DNA from: an uncultured Clostridiaceae bacterium
GTDB lineage: Bacteria; Bacillota; Clostridia; TANB77; CAG-508
Direction: 5' to 3'
Assembly (NCBI GenBank): GCA_958402495.1
Contig: CATXTS010000052.1
Coordinates: 1-11,968 of the forward strand
Length of the DNA: 11,968 nucleotides
The notes below the pieces were generated by a model. The model was not told the origin of the DNA and did no database searches. It saw nothing but the letters and a program-made list of their open reading frames with translations. A program made the translations under genes and the position numbers. Positions within the stretch are counted from its first letter, which is position 1, and each line of letters opens with the position of its first letter. Positions 6,051-11,968 of the stretch are shown piece by piece.

Positions 6051-6779
6051 ATGGATAAAATTTATTCTAGAAGACGTATATTAATTCCTCAATTTATAGG
6101 AAATATAGGTGGAAAGTTACCTACTAATCCAGATAATAAAAAACGTACAAAATTTATGAAAATAGGAACGATTTTTGTAATAGCCATCATAACTGCTAAA
6201 ATAGCTTTACAAGCAATCTCTCCTATTATAGATAAGCAGTGTGAGAATCTTGCTAAAAGCATAGCTACCAAAATCTCTAATGAACAGGCTACTAATGTTA
6301 TGAGTCGTTACCAATATGATGATTTATGCATGGTAACCAAAGATAGTAATGGAAGTATTCGAATGTTAAGTTCCAATGTCATAGTGGTTAATGAAATAAT
6401 TTCAGATGTGGCTATTAAAATACAAGAACAATTAAATCAAACAGATAATGGGACTTTTTATATACCACTAGGTAGTTTTACAGGCAGTAAACTCTTATCT
6501 GGTAGAGGACCAAAAGTAGCTTTTCAAATGTCCACCATAGGAAATGTAGAAACAGATTTAAAATCAGAATTTTCTTCCGCCGGTATTAATCAAACTTTAC
6601 ATAGAATTTATTTAGAAGTCAATTGCAAGGTTCTTATTTTAACGCCATATCATACCATAGAAGAGCAAATTATTAATCAAGTATTATTAGCAGAAGCCGT
6701 TATCGTAGGTACTACACCTAATACGTATTATAATTTAGAGGGAATGACAAAAGAAAATGTAACCGATATTATTGAATAA
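6051..6779 (+). CDS. yunB: Sporulation protein YunB
   Basis: A 242-residue protein matching YunB in length (about 254 in B. subtilis) and in its core: FYIPLGSFTGSKLLSGRGP (136-154), then FQMSTIGNVETDLKSEF and AGINQTLHRIYLEVNCKV. The N-terminus is basic (SRRR), followed by one hydrophobic segment at ~36-58, so it is a membrane-anchored protein with most of its mass outside the cytosol, probably in the outer forespore membrane. YunB is sigma-E dependent in B. subtilis and its mutants have germination or coat defects; its molecular activity is unknown. The start is supported by AAAGGAGAG upstream of ATG. It follows sipL by 62 bases including a terminator, and the functional fit (mother-cell coat stage) agrees with its neighbours. 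Confidence 0.85.
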   Translation: MDKIYSRRRILIPQFIGNIGGKLPTNPDNKKRTKFMKIGTIFVIAIITAKIALQAISPIIDKQCENLAKSIATKISNEQATNVMSRYQYDDLCMVTKDSNGSIRMLSSNVIVVNEIISDVAIKIQEQLNQTDNGTFYIPLGSFTGSKLLSGRGPKVAFQMSTIGNVETDLKSEFSSAGINQTLHRIYLEVNCKVLILTPYHTIEEQIINQVLLAEAVIVGTTPNTYYNLEGMTKENVTDIIE

Positions 6780-6794
6780 CGCCAAAAGCTTCCG

Positions 6795-6831
6795 ATTGCC
6801 AAAAGGGACGTTCCTTTTTGGCAATTTTTTT
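6795..6831 (+). terminator. Intrinsic terminator of yunB
   Basis: ATTGCC (6795-6800) pairs with GGCAAT (6820-6825), and AAAAGG pairs with CCTTTT with one bulged T. Seven Ts follow (6825-6831). Confidence 0.87.
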
Positions 6832-6881
6832 GGGTAAAAAAGACAAAATGAAAATTCTTTCTGAAAGTTAAGAAAAATAAA

Positions 6882-6910
6882 GGAATTCTTTTAACAAAAT
6901 ATGGTATAAT
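6882..6910 (+). promoter_or_regulatory. Extended -10 promoter of the alpha/beta hydrolase gene
   Basis: TATAAT at 6905-6910 preceded by TGG (extended -10). The hexamer 17 bases upstream (GGAATT) is a poor -35, so the extended -10 would carry recognition. Transcription should start near 6917. Confidence 0.55.
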
Positions 6911-6941
6911 AATAAAAAAATAAAAGCAAGGAGGAAAGAAA

Positions 6942-7907
6942 ATGGTATATATAGTGATAGGAGTGGTTGTAGTATTGCTAATGATTATTATAGTGATGTT
7001 AATAGGAAACTTTTTCTATAATATAGCCTTAAATGTAAAAACCTCAAAAGCTTTTATTTTTAAACATACAGACCAAAATTGCCAAGAAGAAGTCGATAAG
7101 AAAAAACAAAGGCAAGAAGATAAAATATGGTTAGAGGAAAATGCACAAGAGGTATATATCAAAGCTAGTAAAGATGGTTTAAAATTACATGGTTATCAGA
7201 TAGAACAAGAACAAAATAGAAATAAACATTGGGCTATTTTAGTTCATGGCTATACAGCAGATGCTATAGAAATGACTAGTGCGGCTAAATCTTTTTTAGC
7301 ATTAGGATATCAAGTACTGATGGTGGATTTAAGAGGTCATGGGAAGAGTGAAGGAACTTATATTGGTATGGGGTGGCCAGATAGATTAGATATTTTAGAT
7401 TGGATAGAATGGATTGTAGAACAACAAACAGAAGCAGAAATGATACTATATGGTGTGTCTATGGGGGCTGCCACTGTGATGATGACAATGGGAGAAGAAA
7501 AACTGCCAAAGAATGTAAAATTGGCAATTGAAGATTGTGGTTATACCTCTGTTTGGGAGGAGTTTTGTTGGGAATTAAAAACATTATTTAAATTGCCGGC
7601 TTTTCCAGTATTATATATGGCTAATTTTATAGCTAAAATGCGAGCTGGCTATGATTTGAAAAAGGCATCTAGCATAGAACAATTGAAAAAAACGAAAATA
7701 CCACTTTTATTAATTCATGGAGAGGATGATAAATTTGTGCCTTTTTCTATGCAAGAACAACTAATACGTGCTGGAAATGGACCAAAAGAAAAGTTAGTCA
7801 TAAAAGGAGCAGCCCATGCAGAGTGTGCCAAGATAAATCCAATGCTATATTGGAAAACAGTAGAACAGTTTATAGACAAATATGCCAAAACAAAAGAAAT
7901 AGATTAA
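6942..7907 (+). CDS. Membrane-anchored alpha/beta hydrolase (YqkD/BEM46-like)
   Basis: A 321-residue protein. Residues ~3-23 form a strongly hydrophobic N-terminal anchor with almost no basic residues before it. Residues ~95-315 are an alpha/beta hydrolase: oxyanion-region HG at 102-103, MVDLRGHGKSEGTY (127-140), nucleophile elbow GVSMG with S173, acid in HGEDDKFVP (most likely D263) and H292 in AAHAEC. The full Ser-Asp-His triad is present, so an esterase-, lipase- or peptidase-type activity is expected; the substrate is unknown. The layout resembles B. subtilis YqkD. The start is fixed by AAGGAGG seven bases before ATG. It has its own promoter and is not part of the sporulation operons. Its last codons (KEID, stop) lie in a 44-bp stretch repeated in inverted form at 8563-8606. 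Confidence 0.87.
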   Translation: MVYIVIGVVVVLLMIIIVMLIGNFFYNIALNVKTSKAFIFKHTDQNCQEEVDKKKQRQEDKIWLEENAQEVYIKASKDGLKLHGYQIEQEQNRNKHWAILVHGYTADAIEMTSAAKSFLALGYQVLMVDLRGHGKSEGTYIGMGWPDRLDILDWIEWIVEQQTEAEMILYGVSMGAATVMMTMGEEKLPKNVKLAIEDCGYTSVWEEFCWELKTLFKLPAFPVLYMANFIAKMRAGYDLKKASSIEQLKKTKIPLLLIHGEDDKFVPFSMQEQLIRAGNGPKEKLVIKGAAHAECAKINPMLYWKTVEQFIDKYAKTKEID

Positions 7908-7936
7908 TATGCCTCTTTCCAAACTGTTGACAAAGT
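7893..7936 (+). repeat. Left copy of a 44-bp imperfect inverted repeat
   Basis: This stretch matches the reverse complement of 8563-8606 at 35 of 44 positions by hand alignment without gaps. The inner 12 bases, TGTTGACAAAGT, match exactly, and TAGATTAAT is also exact. It covers the last four codons and stop of the hydrolase gene and the bases after it. Confidence 0.65.
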
Positions 7937-7962
7937 CCATATCTTAAAAAGGATATGGGCTT
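7933..7962. terminator. Hairpin terminator between convergent genes
   Basis: AAGTCCATATC (7933-7943) pairs with GATATGGGCTT (7952-7962), 11 bp with one T-G wobble and an 8-base A-rich loop. T-rich DNA follows on the plus strand (TCTATCTTATATTTT) and TTTGTC on the minus strand, so it may serve both the hydrolase gene and the minus-strand gene at 8032-8511. Confidence 0.6.
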
Positions 7963-8031
7963 CTATCTTATATTTTAATTTATCTATATGGTTAATCTTA
8001 TTTTTTACTAATATTTATCATTTTTTTTCTT

Positions 8032-8511
8032 TTAATCCTTTGGCATTTTTGTTATTTTTGTATATTCTACTTTATTATTTGAGTTAAAAAATATAGTAAA
8101 TTCATAATAATCGGTAGTATAGCACTTACCCCAGTACCATTCTTTTCTTATGTTCCCTGCATAATAAGTGTGTCCTTTTATATTTTCCTTAGTATTGTAT
8201 TCCTGTTTTGGTTCTCCTAATAGCTTAATGGTTTCTTCTTCGGATAATCCTACAAGACTTTGACTATTATGAAATTCATTCATTTTCAAATAGAGCTCAT
8301 TTGGTTTTTCAAATTTCCATAATAAAAATGTAAAAGATGCGATTACACATAAAATAATAATAGATATATAGATTCTTATTCTAAATTCCTTACTTTCTTT
8401 TATTAACATTTTTTGTATTAACAAAATGACGATAGTGGATACTACTAATCCAGGTATTGCTAATCTAATACCCATCTCAATAAACATTCCTAAGACAAAA
8501 ACAACGGACAT
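8032..8511 (-). CDS. Small membrane protein with BamE/SmpA-like C-terminal domain
   Basis: A 159-residue protein. Two hydrophobic segments (~4-34, with an internal polar patch, and ~47-66) are joined by a short basic loop (KESKEFRIR), then a soluble C-terminal domain of about 90 residues. That domain reads LVGLSEEETIKLLGEP, then an aromatic stretch (TYYAGN, EWYWG) and FTIFFNSNNKVEYTKI. This is the alpha-alpha-beta-beta-beta pattern of BamE/SmpA/BLIP-like domains, where 'G.s.eE....LG.P' starts the fold and 'F....kV' closes it. In Bacillota such domains occur in extracytoplasmic proteins of unknown role. C130 is the only cysteine in the soluble domain. The start is supported by GGGAGG six to seven bases upstream of ATG. 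The gene is isolated and bracketed by the 44-bp inverted repeat. Confidence 0.72.
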   Translation of the reverse strand: MSVVFVLGMFIEMGIRLAIPGLVVSTIVILLIQKMLIKESKEFRIRIYISIIILCVIASFTFLLWKFEKPNELYLKMNEFHNSQSLVGLSEEETIKLLGEPKQEYNTKENIKGHTYYAGNIRKEWYWGKCYTTDYYEFTIFFNSNNKVEYTKITKMPKD

Positions 8512-8552
8512 TTTCTTCCTCCCTATAACTTACTATTTATCTTATGGAATTT

Positions 8553-8581
8553 ATTATACTACACTTTGTCAACAAACTGAA
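8553..8581 (-). promoter_or_regulatory. Probable promoter of the BamE-like gene
   Basis: A perfect TATAAT on the minus strand (8558-8553) with TTCAGT (8581-8576) 17 bases upstream, a weak -35. A TTGACA lies only eight bases upstream of the -10, too close for a standard promoter. The -35 end overlaps the right repeat copy. Confidence 0.45.
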
Positions 8582-8606
8582 AAGAGATAGATTAATCTAC
8601 CTCTTT
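8563..8606 (-). repeat. Right copy of the 44-bp imperfect inverted repeat
   Basis: Read on the minus strand, this is about 80% identical to 7893-7936, including exact TAGATTAAT and TGTTGACAAAGT blocks. It includes the final four codons and stop of the glycosyltransferase gene (KEVD, stop, against KEID, stop in the hydrolase). The two copies enclose 626 bases with one gene. Confidence 0.65.
8581..8606 (-). terminator. Terminator-like palindrome over the glycosyltransferase stop codon
   Basis: On the minus strand AAAGAGGTAGA and TCTATCTCTTT pair over 11 bp (one G-T wobble) around a TTAA loop that contains the stop codon. TTCAGTTTGTT follows, a weak T-rich tract. It would end the two-gene glycosyltransferase operon. 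Confidence 0.55.
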
Positions 8607-9572
8607 CATAAATAATCCTATTAAATTTTTACATTTATCTGGATTCCAAAGATATAGACTTAAAAGTACGCGTCTATAAGGCGTGATGAGATGATAAATT
8701 TCTGTTTCATATTTAGTAAGTAGTTCATAAAATAAAGGTCTTACGTTTTCAAAATCTAATTGTAATTTAGCAAAATCATAATAGATGTAATTTTTAATAA
8801 CAATTATCATATTGGCTATAAAGCCATAAGCATTAACCGCTGCTAGTTGTGGAAATTTTTGTTGGATATAATGATAACGCTCCACACTAACGTCAAAGTA
8901 ATCTTTACAATTCTCATAAGTACGGTAATTAACAATGCTGTTCTGACGTTTGACATAGTAGTATTTTGGGGTATCTCTATATACAATCTTTTTACAATCT
9001 TCAAATAGGTGATACATGATATCTATATCCTCATAATATTTTCCAACTGGAAAACGTTTTTTCTCAAAGATGGATTTCTTGTATAATTTATTCCAAGTAT
9101 AATTTTGCACTTCTTGGTCAATTAATAATTCTCTAAGAGCAGATATAGTATCATAAACAGAAACCTGTTCACTGAAAGGATGGATTCTAAGTTGATTATT
9201 TTCTACGATATAATAAGAAACCATAGAAATATCAGCATTTTCTTTCTGTAATAAGGTATATAATGTTTCAAACATATCTGGTGCTATATAGTCATCACTG
9301 TCAACAAATCCAATGTAATCTCCGTGGGCATAATCTAAAGCGACATTTCTAGCAATGGATACACCACTATTATTCTGATGAATAAAATGTATACGTTTAT
9401 CTTTTTGAGCATATTGTTTAGCAATTAGAGCACTGTTATCAGTAGAACCATCATCTACTAAAATAATTTCTAAGTTTTGGTAAGATTGATTTAATATACT
9501 ATCTATGCATTTGGTAAGATAGGCCTCTGTATTATAAATAGGTACAATAATACTAATTAATTCCTTTTCCAT
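8592..9572 (-). CDS. Family 2 glycosyltransferase (second gene of operon)
   Basis: A 326-residue GT-A fold glycosyltransferase. It shows the classic GT2 pattern: SIIVPIYNTEAYLTKCIDS (7-25), EIILVDDGSTDNS with D40/D41, SGVSIARN (69-76), and the metal-binding FVDSDDY with D91/D93 (89-95). A YYEDIDIMYHL segment with E180/D181 follows, a likely catalytic-base region in this EpsJ/WfgS-like subgroup. The C-terminus is helical and aromatic. It should transfer a sugar from a nucleotide donor to a growing surface glycan on the cytosolic side; donor and acceptor cannot be read from sequence. There is no membrane segment. The start is supported by AAGGGGG upstream of ATG. It lies 20 bases downstream of the paralogous glycosyltransferase, so the two are co-transcribed. 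Confidence 0.9.
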   Translation of the reverse strand: MEKELISIIVPIYNTEAYLTKCIDSILNQSYQNLEIILVDDGSTDNSALIAKQYAQKDKRIHFIHQNNSGVSIARNVALDYAHGDYIGFVDSDDYIAPDMFETLYTLLQKENADISMVSYYIVENNQLRIHPFSEQVSVYDTISALRELLIDQEVQNYTWNKLYKKSIFEKKRFPVGKYYEDIDIMYHLFEDCKKIVYRDTPKYYYVKRQNSIVNYRTYENCKDYFDVSVERYHYIQQKFPQLAAVNAYGFIANMIIVIKNYIYYDFAKLQLDFENVRPLFYELLTKYETEIYHLITPYRRVLLSLYLWNPDKCKNLIGLFMKEVD

Positions 9573-9592
9573 GTTTTCCCCCTTTGTTTAAA

Positions 9593-10594
9593 TTAAGTAT
9601 TAGGACAAGACTCTTCTATAGAAAATTCTTTATCAAATAGAGCTTTGAAATCGGCTACTTCTTGCTTATAGAATTCGTCAACTTGTTCAAGGTTTTTATA
9701 TAAATTATCAAAATATTCTTTTAAAATTAATTTTAGACCTTTTGGAGATTCTGCTCTATCTAAAACAGTATTCGAATCATTTACTGTAGTTAAAAAGCGA
9801 ATACAAGTACTAAAATATTTTCTTTCTGCTTTCCTTTGTAAATCAGAAAGACCACGTTCTTTTAAGAAACTAATACAATTTTGATAACCATCAATCATAT
9901 AAAAACGTTCTTTACTAAAAGGTCTACCAAGTGTACTATCTCTTCTTTGAACATAAGTATATAAAGGTTTGTTTGAAGTAACAAATCTTTGACAGGCATA
10001 TAAAAGTTTATAGACGGTGTCCAATTCTTCATAGATACGTACCGTACTAAAACGAATAGTATTAAATAAACTTTTTTTATAAATTTTGTTCCAAGTGACA
10101 ATAGCTCTTAGATAAACATTAAAGTCTTCATGCAATAATCGATTAAGAGCGCCTAGATTATCTAAACAAAGGATTTTTTCTTGTGTATCATCACAGATTT
10201 TTTCTATTTTCTGGTCAGCAAGATAGTATTTAATAAAACTGCATTCTGCAATATCAGCATGATGTGTAGTGGCTAAATTTAATAAATATTCATAAAAAAT
10301 AGGTTCTATATAGTCATCTGGGTCAATGAAATTGACATATTCTCCAGTTGCATAATCTAAACCTACATTTCTAGCACTTGCTTGTCCACCGTTTTCTTTA
10401 TATATCACTTTTATTCTAGAATCTTCTTTAGCGTACTTCTCGCAAATGGAAGCAGAAGCATCTAAAGAACCATCTATGATAAAGAGAAATTCTAAATTGG
10501 TATATGTTTGCTGGAGAAGGGAGGTAATACATTTTTCTATATAATTTTCTACATTGTATACGGGAATAATAACACTTATTTTAGACTTCTTCAT
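9593..10594 (-). CDS. Family 2 glycosyltransferase (first gene of operon)
   Basis: A 333-residue GT2 enzyme, paralogous to the next gene. Motifs: SVIIPVYNVENYIEKCITS (7-25), FLFIIDGSLDAS (36-47), GGQASARN (69-76), and FIDPDDY with D91/D93 (89-95). An IYEELDTVYKL segment corresponds to the EDxD region of its neighbour, with Glu in place of Asp. The usual 'VDDGS' reads 'IIDGS': the first Asp is Ile40 while D41 is kept. In the related SpsA structure the second Asp contacts the uracil, so activity is probably retained, possibly with altered donor binding. There is no signal or membrane segment. ATG is preceded by AAAGGAGAG eight bases upstream, with a strong promoter about 40 bases further up. 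It diverges from sufC. Confidence 0.9.
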   Translation of the reverse strand: MKKSKISVIIPVYNVENYIEKCITSLLQQTYTNLEFLFIIDGSLDASASICEKYAKEDSRIKVIYKENGGQASARNVGLDYATGEYVNFIDPDDYIEPIFYEYLLNLATTHHADIAECSFIKYYLADQKIEKICDDTQEKILCLDNLGALNRLLHEDFNVYLRAIVTWNKIYKKSLFNTIRFSTVRIYEELDTVYKLLYACQRFVTSNKPLYTYVQRRDSTLGRPFSKERFYMIDGYQNCISFLKERGLSDLQRKAERKYFSTCIRFLTTVNDSNTVLDRAESPKGLKLILKEYFDNLYKNLEQVDEFYKQEVADFKALFDKEFSIEESCPNT

Positions 10595-10638
10595 TTCAAA
10601 ATCTCTCCTTTTCTACAAAATTCGTATATTCTGTTAAC

Positions 10639-10667
10639 ATTTTACATGAGTTTTACAATTATGTCAA
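10639..10667 (-). promoter_or_regulatory. Strong promoter of the glycosyltransferase operon
   Basis: On the minus strand: consensus TTGACA (10667-10662), a 17-base spacer, TAAAAT (10644-10639), followed at once by GTTAAC (10638-10633). The start is expected near 10632, giving a leader of about 38 bases. The hexamers, spacing and GTTAAC are the same as in the divergent suf promoter. Confidence 0.82.
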
Positions 10668-10737
10668 GTAAAATACAAGTTGAGAATTTTCCAAAATTGT
10701 GTTATTCTAAAAATTGCATATAATATACAATTACCTA

Positions 10738-10766
10738 TTGACAAAGAAGAAAAAGCAGTTTAAAAT
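10738..10766 (+). promoter_or_regulatory. Strong promoter of the suf operon
   Basis: TTGACA (10738-10743), 17 bases, TAAAAT (10761-10766). Transcription should start near 10773, inside the GTTAAC repeat, leaving a leader of about 32 bases to the sufC ATG. Confidence 0.82.
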
Positions 10767-10782
10767 GTTAACTGAAGTTAAC
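10767..10782 (+). promoter_or_regulatory. GTTAAC repeat, possible operator at the suf start site
   Basis: Two copies of the palindromic hexamer GTTAAC (10767-10772 and 10777-10782) lie ten bases apart, one helical turn, directly downstream of the -10 and over the expected transcription start. This placement suits a repressor site. The divergent glycosyltransferase promoter has one copy in the same position. No regulator is identified. Confidence 0.4.
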
Positions 10783-10804
10783 AAAAAGGAGAAAAGAAGA
10801 AAAA

Positions 10805-11521
10805 ATGTTAGAACTAAAAGATATCTGTTTTACAAGAGATAATAAGAAGATATTAAATCATGTGAATTTAAGAATAGAACAAGACAAGTTTATTGCTATT
10901 ACAGGGCCAAATGGTTCTGGAAAATCAACACTTGCTAAAATTATCATGGGGATTGAAATGCCTGATGAGGGACAAGTATTTTTAGATGGAGAAGATATTA
11001 CTAATAAAAAAATAGAAGAAAGGGCGAAATTAGGTATCGGATTTGCTTTTCAACAACCAGTCAAGTTTAAAGGAATTACAGTATATGATCTTTTAAAATT
11101 ATCTGCACAAAAAGGAATCCATAAAAAAGAAGCTTGTGATATTTTATCTAAGGTAGGTCTATGTGCTAGAGAATATGTGGATAGAGAAGTAAATGGTTCC
11201 TTATCAGGAGGAGAATTAAAAAGAATTGAGATTGCAACTGTAGCGGTTAGAAATGCTAAATTAACTATTTTTGATGAGCCAGAAGCAGGTATTGACTTAT
11301 GGAGTTTCCAAAATCTAATTTCTATATTTGAAGAAATGCGCAAATTAGTTAAAGGGAGTACATTAATTATTACCCATCAAGAGAAAATTCTAAATATTGC
11401 TGACCAAATTATTCTAATGCATAATGGAAAGATAGAAAGAATGGGGACAAAAGAAGAAATGTTAGAAAATGTGATTAAGAATTCAACTTGTTGCAAGCTA
11501 GGAGGAAATGAGAATGGATGA
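10805..11521 (+). CDS. sufC: Fe-S cluster assembly ATPase SufC
   Basis: A 238-residue ABC-type ATPase without membrane segments. Walker A is GPNGSGKS (34-41), the Q-loop is in FQQP (82-85), the signature is LSGGE (133-137), Walker B is TIFDEP (154-159) and the switch His is H191. AFQQP after the Q-loop region and EPEAGIDLWS are typical of SufC rather than of transport ATPases. SufC binds SufB/SufD-type scaffold proteins in the cytosol and its ATP cycle drives Fe-S cluster building. The next gene is such a scaffold, overlapping by eight bases, so translation is coupled. The C-terminus carries adjacent cysteines (C229, C230), unusual for the ATPase. The ATG at 10805 has AAGGAG 13 bases upstream, a longer gap than in the other genes here, but the protein start MLELKDI fits the family. 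Confidence 0.9.
   Translation: MLELKDICFTRDNKKILNHVNLRIEQDKFIAITGPNGSGKSTLAKIIMGIEMPDEGQVFLDGEDITNKKIEERAKLGIGFAFQQPVKFKGITVYDLLKLSAQKGIHKKEACDILSKVGLCAREYVDREVNGSLSGGELKRIEIATVAVRNAKLTIFDEPEAGIDLWSFQNLISIFEEMRKLVKGSTLIITHQEKILNIADQIILMHNGKIERMGTKEEMLENVIKNSTCCKLGGNENG
11500..11505 (+). promoter_or_regulatory. Ribosome binding site within the sufC end that sets the scaffold start
   Basis: AGGAGG lies two bases before an ATG at 11508, eight before the ATG at 11514, and 17 before that at 11523, all in one frame. The 11514 start is at the standard distance. Confidence 0.7.
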
Positions 11522-11968
11522 AATGGATAAGAATTTATTAAGAGAAATATCAGATGCAGAGGGAACTTACACAGGTGCTTATAATATTCGAAAAAATGGT
11601 ATGGGAATCGAAAGAAAAATTACAGATAATATTAATATAGTTACAAAGTCAGATGTTTCAGGTATTGATATTTATGTGAAAGAAAATACGAAATTAGAAT
11701 TTGTGCATATTCCAGTAATTATTACGCAAAGTGGTTTAACAGATGTTGTGTATAATGACTTTTATATAGGAAAAAATGCAAATGTGGTGATTATTGCTGG
11801 TTGTGGTATTCACAATGACCACCATAAAGATGCAAGACATGATGGTATACATAGATTTTTCTTAGAAGAAGGTGCTAAGGTTAGATATATAGAAACCCAT
11901 TATGGAGAAGGAGAGGGTACAGGAAAGCGTATTTTAAATCCAATTACAGAGGTTAACTTAAAGGAAGG
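11514..11968 (+). CDS. sufB: SufB/SufD-type Fe-S scaffold protein (3' end beyond the window)
   Basis: The first 151 residues of a SufB/SufD-family (SufBD) protein; the frame is open to the window end. It starts MDEMDKNLLREISD, then shows the beta-helix pattern of the family with alternating hydrophobic residues: LEFVHIPVIITQSG, YIGKNANVVIIAGCGIHN (~88-105), and a His/Asp-rich stretch NDDHKDARHDGIHRFFL, followed by RYIETHYGEGEGTGKRI. The AGCGIHN motif and compact N-terminus resemble the scaffold of two-gene SUF (sufCB, also called smsCB) loci of Clostridia and archaea rather than long E. coli SufB. It forms the complex with SufC on which Fe-S clusters are built. The start at 11514 is chosen from the ribosome site spacing and overlaps the sufC end by eight bases. 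Whether to call it SufB or SufD cannot be settled from this fragment. Confidence 0.85.
   Translation, partial: MDEMDKNLLREISDAEGTYTGAYNIRKNGMGIERKITDNINIVTKSDVSGIDIYVKENTKLEFVHIPVIITQSGLTDVVYNDFYIGKNANVVIIAGCGIHNDHHKDARHDGIHRFFLEEGAKVRYIETHYGEGEGTGKRILNPITEVNLKE

Noticed and set aside
7927..7955. TTGACA after the hydrolase stop codon as a plus-strand promoter
   Set aside because: The hexamer 17 bases downstream (AGGATA) is not a -10, the region forms a terminator hairpin, and no plus-strand gene follows. It belongs to the inverted repeat.
10696..10724. TATAAT at 10719-10724 as a second suf promoter
   Set aside because: Only a weak TTGTGT lies at 16 bases; the downstream TTGACA-N17-TAAAAT is much better. 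It cannot be excluded as a minor start.
11050..11343. 97-codon minus-strand open frame
   Set aside because: Antisense to the signature and Walker B region of sufC, with no start signals.
1..11968. CRISPR array, tRNA, rRNA, riboswitch, or DGR template repeat in the window
   Set aside because: I saw no regularly spaced direct repeats, no tRNA-like or riboswitch-like structure, and no second copy of the 631-746 tail on either strand.

Overview
The window is AT-rich DNA from an endospore-forming member of the Clostridia (Bacillota). The evidence is the yabG-veg-sipL gene order with a SipL-type (SPOCS plus LysM) coat protein, a yunB homologue, strong AGGAGG ribosome sites, A/T-ending codons and short intrinsic terminators. 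No RNA gene, CRISPR array, transposase or phage gene is visible.

Layout. (1) 3-749, + strand: the 3' part of a secreted, pilin-like surface protein whose last ~120 bases form a Gly/aromatic C-type-lectin-like tail. Adenine falls from about 42% upstream to about 10% in this tail, which resembles the variable region of a diversity-generating retroelement (DGR). (2) 1075-1275, - strand: a small Asn-tailed zinc-ribbon protein with its own terminator and promoter. (3) 1789-2670, - strand: an unrecognised 293-residue protein, possibly a degenerate kinase-like fold, with a good sigma-A promoter. (4) 3048-6779, + strand: the sporulation block yabG (coat protease), veg (start corrected to 4064, behind a very strong promoter), sipL (coat morphogenesis; start corrected to 4456) and yunB, with terminators after veg, sipL and yunB. 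(5) 6942-7907, + strand: a membrane-anchored alpha/beta hydrolase. (6) 8032-8511, - strand: a small membrane protein with a BamE/SmpA-like domain, bracketed by a 44-bp inverted repeat at about 80% identity. (7) 8592-10594, - strand: two GT2 glycosyltransferases in one operon. (8) 10805-end, + strand: sufC overlapping a SufB/SufD-type gene cut by the window edge, a two-gene SUF Fe-S cluster scaffold.

How the genes fit together. YabG, SipL and YunB act in the mother cell during coat and cortex formation, and the order yabG-veg-sipL is shared with Clostridioides difficile. SufC and SufB/D form one ATPase-scaffold complex. The glycosyltransferase and suf operons diverge from a shared 210-bp spacer whose two promoters carry the same -10 and start-site sequence, TAAAATGTTAAC followed by A/T and GAA, suggesting common origin or control.

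Most of the window is ordinary chromosomal core. The items most worth a second look are the adenine-depleted tail of the first gene, the inverted repeat around the 8032-8511 gene, the matched divergent promoters, and the unknown 293-residue protein.
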